DNA from: a bacterium
GTDB taxonomy: Bacteria; Bacteroidota; Ignavibacteria; Kapaibacteriales; Kapaibacteriaceae
Length of the DNA stretch: 5,369 nucleotides
Direction of reading: 5' to 3'
Assembly: GCA_020050895.1 (NCBI GenBank)
Contig: JAGVJW010000014.1
Coordinates: forward strand, 1-5,369
Shown: piece by piece, positions 1 to 4,539 of the stretch
How positions within the stretch are numbered: position 1 is the first letter of the stretch
How the letters are laid out: each line of letters opens with the position of its first letter
The notes under the pieces: generated by a model
What the model was told of the DNA's origin: nothing
Databases searched by the model: none
Seen by the model: only the letters and a program-made list of their open reading frames with translations
Made by a program: the position numbers and the translations under genes

Positions 1-479
1 AACGAAAGGTGCATTCCTGCATCGAGGTATTGCCGCGCGAGTTCTTGCCCCTTAACAAAACCATGCAATACCCATGTCTGAACAGCATCGACATCCTTCT
101 GAACTTGAAACAGTTCGTCGAACGCTTTCACGCAGCGTACCACCATCGGTTTCGACACGCGTTCAGCCAAATCGGCGAGTGCATTAAAGGCATCGATCTG
201 TAATAGCCATGGGGCATCGCATGCGCGGTCGAGTCCGCACACACCAATTCCCACCACTAGCTCGTCTGATGCGAGTTCTTCAACGATGTCGAATGCATCG
301 CGCCAATCATCATCGACATCGGACGGGTATAGTCCTACGGTACAGAGGCCGTCTTCGACGAATTCCTCCGTATCCTTTGTAATTCTAATGCTTGCCAGCG
401 ATATCGCGTCCGGCCAATGCGTGTGTTTTGTTGAGTGAACGTCTACGTACTGCATCGATGGCAAAGATGCAACAAGCAT
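1..479 (-). CDS. TatD-family hydrolase homologue, N-terminal 159 residues, metal site degenerate (partial)
   Basis: The frame is open from an ATG at 479 to the left edge, so the C-terminus lies outside the window. The family is a metal-dependent TIM-barrel (amidohydrolase-like) group that includes the DNase TatD. The visible signatures occur in the usual order: DVH (13-15), GLYP (49-52, normally GIHP), GIGVCGLDR (77-85, normally GE[IC]GLD), PMVVRCVKAF (111-120, normally P.IIHCVKAF) and LHGF (138-141). The pattern matches my memory of the short TatD-like proteins of Bacteroidota. Several ligands are replaced: the second His of DxHxH is Thr17, the Glu of GExGLD is Val80, and the barrel His is Arg115. 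His15 and His139 remain. Catalysis is therefore doubtful. Met9 (start at 455) is an alternative start that fits the usual family N-terminus better; neither ATG has a clear Shine-Dalgarno site. The gene lies downstream of groEL on the same strand but behind a strong terminator, so it probably has its own promoter, which I could not identify. Confidence 0.8.
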   Translation of the reverse strand, partial: MLVASLPSMQYVDVHSTKHTHWPDAISLASIRITKDTEEFVEDGLCTVGLYPSDVDDDWRDAFDIVEELASDELVVGIGVCGLDRACDAPWLLQIDAFNALADLAERVSKPMVVRCVKAFDELFQVQKDVDAVQTWVLHGFVKGQELARQYLDAGMHLS

Positions 480-514
480 TGTGATAGGAAAAATTTTACT
501 ACATCAATTCAAGC

Positions 515-550
515 AAAAAGCTCCGATCATTTTCACAACCGGAGCTTTTT
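515..550. terminator. Bidirectional intrinsic terminator after groEL
   Basis: AAAAAGCTCCG (515-525) is perfectly complementary to CGGAGCTTTTT (540-550), giving an 11-bp stem with a 14-nt loop. The A and T tracts make it work in either direction. It lies 55 bp past the groEL stop, so it should end the groESL transcript on the minus strand. It also insulates the TatD-like gene, which starts 36 bp further on. No gene is visible between 480 and 605. Confidence 0.9.
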
Positions 551-605
551 ATTCATCAAGCCGACTGCCTTCTGCCGACAGTCAGCCGCGGCTGATGCCT
601 TCCGA

Positions 606-2234
606 TCAATACATATCCATTCCACCGCCATGCGGCATAGCAGAAGCCTTTTCCTTCTCTGGCCTTTCAACAATTGTTGCTTCCGTAGTAATCAGCAGGG
701 AGGCCACTGACGCTGCATTTTCCAGCGCTACGCGTGCAACTTTTGTCGGATCGATAACGCCAGCTTCAAACAAATCTTCGAATACTTCTGTGTAAGCATT
801 GAATCCGAATGATCCGGAGCCTTCCTTGATTTTATTCACGATTACCGATGGCTCGATACCAGCATTGGCCAGAATCTGGCGAATAGGCTCTTCGATGGCG
901 CGGCGTATAATGTTAATACCGGTGCGCTGATCTTCATTCTCAGGCTTTAGGCCATCCAGGTGACCGATTGATCGCAGATAAGCTACACCACCGCCAGGAA
1001 CAATGCCTTCCTCGACGGCAGCGCGCGTTGCATGCAGTGCATCTTCAACGCGAGCCTTCTTCTCCTTCATTTCCACTTCGGTAGCAGCTCCGATCTTGAG
1101 AACTGCAACACCGCCGCTAAGTTTTGCAAGGCGCTCCTGAAGTTTTTCCCGATCGTAGTCACTAGTTGTTTTTTCAATCTGCGCCTTGATTTCATTAATG
1201 CGCTTCTTGATATCATCAGAATTTCCGGCACCTTCTACGATGGTTGTGTTGTCTTTGTCAATCGTCAGACGCTTCGCAGTACCAAGGTGCTGAAGCGCTG
1301 TGCTCTCAAGTTTGAAACCCTTTTCTTCAGAAATCACCATACCGCCAGTGAGAACGGCAATGTCTTCAAGCATTGCCTTGCGGCGATCGCCAAAGCCAGG
1401 AGCCTTGACTGCAGCAACTTTAAGCGTTCCGCGCAGACGGTTTACCACCAATGTTGCAAGAGCTTCGCCTTCAATGTCTTCTGCAATAATGAGCAGTGAT
1501 CTGCCGGCTTGCGCTGTCTTTTCAAGAATCGGAAGAAGATCCTTTATCGCGCCGACCTTTTTGTCATGAATAAGTATGTACGGGTTTTCAAGCACACATT
1601 CCATTGTGTCCGGATCTGTTACGAAGTATGGAGAAAGGTAGCCACGATCAAACTGCATACCCTCAACCACATCAACGTTAGTGTCGGTACCCTTGGCTTC
1701 TTCAACTGTTATAACACCATCCTTACCAACCTTATCCATAGCGTCGGCAATAAGATTACCAATGGTGGAATCATTATTGGCGGAAATGGTACCAACCTGA
1801 CCAATTTCCTTCTTGCCGGTAACCGTGCGGCTAAGTTCACGGAGTCCTTCGTGAATGGAGGCAACAGCTAAATCGATTCCGCGCTTCAAATCCATTGGAT
1901 TCGCACCAGCCGTTACGTTTTTCAAGCCTTCACGGACAATGGCCTGTGCAAGAACGGTAGCCGTTGTGGTACCGTCGCCGGCAATGTCGCTTGTCTTTGA
2001 GGCAACTTCGCGCACCATGGCAGCGCCAAGGTTTTCCATCGGATCTTCGAGCTCAATTTCTTTAGCAACGGTAACACCGTCCTTGGTAATCGTGGGAGCA
2101 CCAAACTTTTTATCAATTACAACATTGCGACCCTTGGGTCCCAATGTAACCTTTACAGCGTCCGCAAGTTGATCAACACCGCGCTTCAACGAAGCGCGAG
2201 CATCAACATCGAACGAAATCATTTTGCTTGCCAT
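606..2234 (-). CDS. groL: Chaperonin GroEL (Hsp60, 60 kDa)
   Basis: This is full-length, 542 residues, and aligns with Escherichia coli GroEL without visible gaps up to about residue 400. GroEL forms a cytosolic double ring of 14 subunits that encloses unfolded proteins under the GroES lid and releases them on ATP hydrolysis. Nucleotide-site signatures are present at their usual numbers: GPKGRN (32-37), D52, the GDGTTTAT stretch at 86-93 with D87, the catalytic D398 in RVEDAL, and VPGGG (412-416). The apical domain carries the expected IAEDIEGEAL and KAPGFGDRR segments (250-259, 277-285). The C-terminal tail is short: GGGMDMY instead of a run of GGM repeats. The gene follows groES by 36 bp and shares its CIRCE-controlled promoter. 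The bases before its ATG are A-rich with no good Shine-Dalgarno site, unlike groES. Confidence 0.99.
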   Translation of the reverse strand: MASKMISFDVDARASLKRGVDQLADAVKVTLGPKGRNVVIDKKFGAPTITKDGVTVAKEIELEDPMENLGAAMVREVASKTSDIAGDGTTTATVLAQAIVREGLKNVTAGANPMDLKRGIDLAVASIHEGLRELSRTVTGKKEIGQVGTISANNDSTIGNLIADAMDKVGKDGVITVEEAKGTDTNVDVVEGMQFDRGYLSPYFVTDPDTMECVLENPYILIHDKKVGAIKDLLPILEKTAQAGRSLLIIAEDIEGEALATLVVNRLRGTLKVAAVKAPGFGDRRKAMLEDIAVLTGGMVISEEKGFKLESTALQHLGTAKRLTIDKDNTTIVEGAGNSDDIKKRINEIKAQIEKTTSDYDREKLQERLAKLSGGVAVLKIGAATEVEMKEKKARVEDALHATRAAVEEGIVPGGGVAYLRSIGHLDGLKPENEDQRTGINIIRRAIEEPIRQILANAGIEPSVIVNKIKEGSGSFGFNAYTEVFEDLFEAGVIDPTKVARVALENAASVASLLITTEATIVERPEKEKASAMPHGGGMDMY

Positions 2235-2270
2235 TTTTATCTTTTTAGTTAGTGTAAATTTGTTTCTTGG

Positions 2271-2561
2271 TTACTTCTTAACAACAGCAAAGATGTCACC
2301 CTCACGCATGATGAGGAGTTCATCGCCTTCAACGTTAATCTCTGTACCGGCATACTTACCGTAGAGAACCTTGTCGCCGATCTTTACCGACAGTGGAGTA
2401 ATCTTACCGTCGTCGTTAACTTTTCCATTACCGACTGCAATTACTTCACCCTGCATGGGTTTTTCCTTTGCTGTGTCGGGAATAATGATACCACCCTTAG
2501 TTGTTTCTTCCGGTGTAGCCGGCTTGATGATCACGCGATCATGAAGCGGAGTGAGATTCAT
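2271..2561 (-). CDS. groES: Co-chaperonin GroES (Hsp10, 10 kDa)
   Basis: This is full-length at 96 residues, the normal size. GroES forms the heptameric lid of the GroEL folding chamber. The family start L-x-P-L-x-D-R-V is visible at residues 3-10. The mobile loop that docks on GroEL spans about 17-35 and contains the hydrophobic III-P tripeptide region (25-28). GDKVLYGKYAGTE (62-74) and the C-terminal DELLIMREGDIFAVV (80-94) are also typical. It is the first gene of the groES-groEL operon. The start is fixed by a GGAGG six bases upstream of the ATG. The upstream region holds a promoter and a CIRCE operator, so heat-inducible repression by HrcA is expected; hrcA itself is not in the window. 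Confidence 0.99.
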   Translation of the reverse strand: MNLTPLHDRVIIKPATPEETTKGGIIIPDTAKEKPMQGEVIAVGNGKVNDDGKITPLSVKIGDKVLYGKYAGTEINVEGDELLIMREGDIFAVVKK

Positions 2562-2567
2562 ACATTT

Positions 2568-2572
2568 CCTCC
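2568..2572 (-). promoter_or_regulatory. Shine-Dalgarno site of groES
   Basis: GGAGG on the minus strand is followed by a 6-nt spacer (AAATGT) and the groES ATG. The spacer contains an out-of-frame ATG at 2566. This is the strongest ribosome binding site in the window and contrasts with groEL, whose leader is only A-rich. Confidence 0.85.
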
Positions 2573-2601
2573 AGATAAGTTCCAGGTTCTATTTTCATCA
2601 A

Positions 2602-2627
2602 TTCAACGATGCATGGCAGCCGTTGAA
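2602..2627 (-). other. Stem-loop in the groES leader (candidate)
   Basis: TTCAACG (2602-2608) and CGTTGAA (2621-2627) form a 7-bp stem with a 12-nt loop in the predicted 5' untranslated region. A competing pairing exists between AGGTTC (2584-2589) and GAACCT (2625-2630), which shares three bases with this stem. Neither pairing covers the GGAGG at 2568-2572. A role is unproven. Confidence 0.45.
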
Positions 2628-2635
2628 CCTAGATT

Positions 2636-2672
2636 CAGTTTCGGATCCACGGAACTCTGAACTCCGAAACTG
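2636..2672 (-). other. Perfect 10-bp stem-loop abutting CIRCE in the groES leader
   Basis: CAGTTTCGGA (2636-2645) is fully complementary to TCCGAAACTG (2663-2672), with a 17-nt loop that contains a direct repeat of GAACTC (2652-2657 and 2659-2664, the second copy running into the stem). There is no T tract after it on the minus strand, so it is not a normal terminator. The right arm ends in the first three bases of the CIRCE left half-site. It could stabilise the mRNA or affect HrcA or RNA structure; that is inference. Confidence 0.6.
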
Positions 2673-2696
2673 GCACTCTCCACTTGAGAGTGCTAA
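2670..2696 (-). promoter_or_regulatory. CIRCE operator (HrcA repressor binding site)
   Basis: The consensus is TTAGCACTC-N9-GAGTGCTAA. Here the plus strand reads CTGGCACTC, a 9-nt spacer, then GAGTGCTAA. One half is perfect and the other has two mismatches at its outer end. The spacer extends the symmetry, so GCACTCTC (2673-2680) pairs with GAGAGTGC (2686-2693) around a 5-nt loop. It lies just downstream of the predicted -10 element, in the transcribed leader of groES. This is the classic position for heat-labile HrcA repression of groESL. Confidence 0.95.
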
Positions 2697-2713
2697 GACA
2701 AATTGATTGGGCG

Positions 2714-2744
2714 CAAAATTAGCCCCTTACCATCGCCGCGTCAA
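2714..2744 (-). promoter_or_regulatory. groESL promoter
   Basis: On the minus strand TTGACG (2739-2744) is separated by 17 bp from TAATTT (2716-2721). The latter is part of TAATTTTG (2714-2721), which matches the TAnnTTTG -7 element known for Bacteroidota primary sigma factor promoters. The upstream TTG also suits the TTTG-type -33 box. Transcription should begin around 2707, giving a leader of about 145 nt that includes CIRCE. The promoter lies 52 bp beyond the mlaE stop codon. Confidence 0.75.
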
Positions 2745-2796
2745 GTGAAAAGATGGCAATAAAGGAGTCATTTTGTCCAGTATCTGCCAATTTGTC

Positions 2797-3579
2797 TCAG
2801 AACAAGATTCCAAATATGGCATCGATAACAAGAATACTTGCGGCAGATATGGTGAAGGCACGAACTGTAGAAGCACCAACACCTTCAGCTCCTCCTGTGG
2901 TGTGGAATCCTACGTGACAGCCAATGAGAGCAGTGAAGCCACCGAAAACAAATGATTTTGCGATACCTGTGGTGACTTCGGAGACTTTAAAAAACGATTC
3001 GATGGAATTGAAGAATGTTGCTGAAGTAAAATCAAATTTGAACGATGTTAGAATATATGCTCCGATTAAGGCTACGGCATTAGAAAACACTGCAAGGATG
3101 GGCATCATGGATAGGGCAGCAAGCATCCTAGGCATCGCTAAATAACGGTTCTTGTCTATTGCCATTAACTCGAGTGCATCGATCTGTTCAGACACCTTCA
3201 TTGTACCAATTTGTGCAGCAATGGCACCGCCGACACGGCCTGCAATCACCAATGCAGTAAGCACAGGTGTTAACTCGGTAAACACTACAGTTGCAATGGA
3301 CCCACCGATGTAGGGTCGCGCAATTGAAATCATGTTGAACTTTGCAAAAAGATTTGTTGCCTGTAGTGCAGCAATAGCACCGGTGAAGGAACCGACAAGG
3401 ATTACAAGGGGCAGGGAGTCCGACCCTACTATTTTCATCTGATCAATAACCAGCGCTCTATCCTTGAATGCACGAGGCAGATACCGGATGGTGTTGACTA
3501 GCAGAAGCGATATCTGTCCAAATTCCGATAAAAAATTCCGAACAAACCGCCCTGTGCGAGCAAAGAAATCCAATAGCAT
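2797..3579 (-). CDS. mlaE: MlaE-type ABC transporter permease (phospholipid/lipid transport)
   Basis: This 260-residue integral membrane protein has the normal length for the MlaE/YrbE permease family. Such permeases sit in the inner membrane with the ATPase MlaF and an MCE-domain protein (MlaD) and move phospholipids between the inner and outer membranes. The sequence has an amphipathic N-terminus, then hydrophobic segments at about 56-77, 93-122, 150-178 and 205-222, and a C-terminal segment at about 241-260. Family signatures are clear: GSFTGAIAALQA (63-74), TELTPVLTALVIAGRVG (101-117), the coupling region GTMKVSEQIDALELM (125-139), and GGAEGVGASTVRAF (229-242). The ATG at 3579 is the first possible start, because an in-frame TGA lies two codons upstream; no Shine-Dalgarno site is visible. 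No mlaF or mlaD gene is adjacent: groES lies downstream and an unrelated lipoprotein gene behind a terminator lies upstream. No terminator is seen between its stop and the groES promoter, so readthrough into groESL is possible. Confidence 0.93.
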   Translation of the reverse strand: MLLDFFARTGRFVRNFLSEFGQISLLLVNTIRYLPRAFKDRALVIDQMKIVGSDSLPLVILVGSFTGAIAALQATNLFAKFNMISIARPYIGGSIATVVFTELTPVLTALVIAGRVGGAIAAQIGTMKVSEQIDALELMAIDKNRYLAMPRMLAALSMMPILAVFSNAVALIGAYILTSFKFDFTSATFFNSIESFFKVSEVTTGIAKSFVFGGFTALIGCHVGFHTTGGAEGVGASTVRAFTISAASILVIDAIFGILF

Positions 3580-3617
3580 AGTTCAGGCAATCTAGCGAAC
3601 GGCCGACAACAATTGGT

Positions 3618-3659
3618 AAAAAAAGATAAGACCCGCTAAGTTTTCACCTAACGGGTCTT
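3618..3659 (-). terminator. Intrinsic terminator of the Spy-like lipoprotein gene
   Basis: AAGACCCG (3628-3635) and CGGGTCTT (3652-3659) form an 8-bp stem with partial pairing inside the loop. On the minus strand it is followed, after ATC, by seven T (3624 to 3618). It lies 36 bp past the stop of the lipoprotein gene and 39 bp before the mlaE start, so the two genes are probably separate transcripts. The T tract is poorer on the plus strand. Confidence 0.8.
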
Positions 3660-3671
3660 TAGGATGCTCGA

Positions 3672-3687
3672 TCAGGTATTAACCTGA
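3672..3687. repeat. Short inverted repeat after the lipoprotein gene
   Basis: TCAGGT and ACCTGA form a 6-bp stem with an ATTA loop. On the plus strand it is followed by ATTTTTG, so it could be a weak terminator for plus-strand transcripts. On the minus strand it lies in the 3' untranslated region, ahead of the main terminator. Confidence 0.35.
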
Positions 3688-3694
3688 ATTTTTG

Positions 3695-4444
3695 TTATCC
3701 TCTGGTACCTGTGGAACGATTTGCCAAAAATCTTTCAAGAATCGCAAGTTGTTCTTCAGTGAGAATGCTCTTCAAAGAGGCCAGGAATTCGTCGTCACAC
3801 GCTTTCATTGCTTCGCGAGTTTTATTGCGCACGTCAGAGTTCTTTAAGGAGTCACGCGCCGCAGCGTTAATGGCACGGATTTTTTCACGGGCTTCTTCGC
3901 GTGTGATATCACCAGCCTGTAGCGCCGCTAAAACTTCGAGACGGGCTGCCTTAGCTCTTGCGATAATTTCGCGCATAGTTGCATGAAGGTCTCCCATTGC
4001 AGCGTGCACGCATGTATCATGATCTGCCAGGAAACCGCGAACCTGCGAAGCCTGATCATCTGTTAGATTCAGTGCCTTAATCAGACGGCTAAAAGGATGG
4101 TGGGGCATCTTTCCATCCGGGTTCATCATCTGATCTCTGTTATGATCCATGCCGCCACCCATGCCACCACTCATACCGCCACCCATGTCGCCACTCATAC
4201 CGCCACCCATGCCCTCACCCATGCCCTGATCCATACCCTGACCTATGTTCTCACGAATCATCATATCCTGGTCGATTGTGGCGTCTGTGAACTCTATCGG
4301 AGCTGCAAGGAGTTCGTAGCTTGATGTAATGTTCTCGTTGTTTGTGGCCGATGCAGGATCAACGGTGCCATCGCTGCATGCTACCAAACCAAAGGCAGTT
4401 AAAAATGCTGCTGCTATCAATCCAATCCACACCTTGTTTTTCAT
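3695..4444 (-). CDS. Spy/CpxP-like (LTxxQ) lipoprotein with Met/Gly repeat
   Basis: This is 249 residues from the ATG at 4444. The N-terminus has a lipoprotein signal: K2/K4, a hydrophobic stretch, then the lipobox L20-V-A-C23, so the mature protein should be lipid-anchored in the envelope. Residues 68-99 are eight four-residue repeats of the form xxGM or xxDM, followed by a His/Met-rich stretch (100-117). The C-terminal half (118-245) is predicted helical and carries two LTxxQ motifs, LTDDQ (127-131) and LTEEQ (228-232), the hallmark of Spy/CpxP periplasmic proteins. Those proteins act as ATP-independent chaperones or stress and metal sensors; whether this one does is inference. Two cysteines outside the lipobox (C145, C216) could form a disulphide. 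An earlier in-frame ATG at 4510 would bury the signal peptide behind 22 residues. The start at 4444 has AGAGG eight bases upstream and is preferred. The gene is divergent from the C25-like gene and ends in a terminator. Confidence 0.85.
   Translation of the reverse strand: MKNKVWIGLIAAAFLTAFGLVACSDGTVDPASATNNENITSSYELLAAPIEFTDATIDQDMMIRENIGQGMDQGMGEGMGGGMSGDMGGGMSGGMGGGMDHNRDQMMNPDGKMPHHPFSRLIKALNLTDDQASQVRGFLADHDTCVHAAMGDLHATMREIIARAKAARLEVLAALQAGDITREEAREKIRAINAAARDSLKNSDVRNKTREAMKACDDEFLASLKSILTEEQLAILERFLANRSTGTRG
4148..4243 (-). repeat. Eight 12-bp tandem repeats encoding (G/S)GxM units
   Basis: Met codons recur every 12 bp, giving the units GQGM, DQGM, GEGM, GGGM, SGDM, GGGM, SGGM and GGGM. 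The last five alternate in a 24-bp higher-order pattern (GGGM-SGxM), which suggests recent duplication. Unit changes in multiples of 12 bp keep the frame, so length may vary between strains. Confidence 0.9.
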
Positions 4445-4539
4445 CTCTGTGACCTCTGTTGTGTAATGTAAATGTATCGTTTTGTTTTCTTTTCTGTTGT
4501 TCACGTGCAAGAATCCGAGTCCTTTGTATAGGTTACATC
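4445..4539. promoter_or_regulatory. Divergent intergenic region with promoters for both flanking genes
   Basis: Both neighbours start here and run outward, so at least two promoters are expected. On the minus strand TACATTTA (7 of 8 against TAnnTTTG) lies about 20 bp upstream of the AGAGG, but no convincing upstream box is spaced correctly. On the plus strand TATAGG (4527-4532) lies very close to the ATG at 4540. A CACGTG palindrome lies at 4502-4507. None of these is strong enough to call individually. Confidence 0.4.
4453..4457 (-). promoter_or_regulatory. Shine-Dalgarno site supporting the lipoprotein start at 4444
   Basis: AGAGG on the minus strand lies 8 nt upstream of the ATG at 4444. 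Together with the lipoprotein signal peptide that begins at this Met, it decides the start in favour of 4444 over 4510. Confidence 0.6.

Noticed and set aside
9..203. Plus-strand open frame of 64 codons
   Set aside because: It lies antisense to the TatD-like gene, whose protein shows clear family signatures; the plus-strand product has no recognisable features.
1032..2172. Several plus-strand open frames opposite groEL
   Set aside because: They are antisense shadows of a highly conserved gene and their products are low in meaning (no motifs, no ribosome sites).
2745..2796. Possible terminator after mlaE (TGGCA/TGCCA)
   Set aside because: Only five pairs with a loop of about 26 nt, which is too weak to call.
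2773..3145. Two short plus-strand open frames opposite mlaE
   Set aside because: They overlap a complete MlaE family protein on the other strand and show no domain or translation signal.
4097..4324. Plus-strand frame encoding a THxxTH repeat protein
   Set aside because: The regular His/Thr pattern is the complement of the 12-bp Met/Gly repeat in the lipoprotein gene.
4502..4507. CACGTG palindrome as an operator
   Set aside because: Six bases of symmetry with mismatching flanks is too little evidence for a regulator site.
4445..4510. Upstream ATG at 4510 as the start of the lipoprotein
   Set aside because: It would place 22 polar residues ahead of a clear lipoprotein signal peptide; the Met at 4444 has both the signal peptide and an AGAGG in place.
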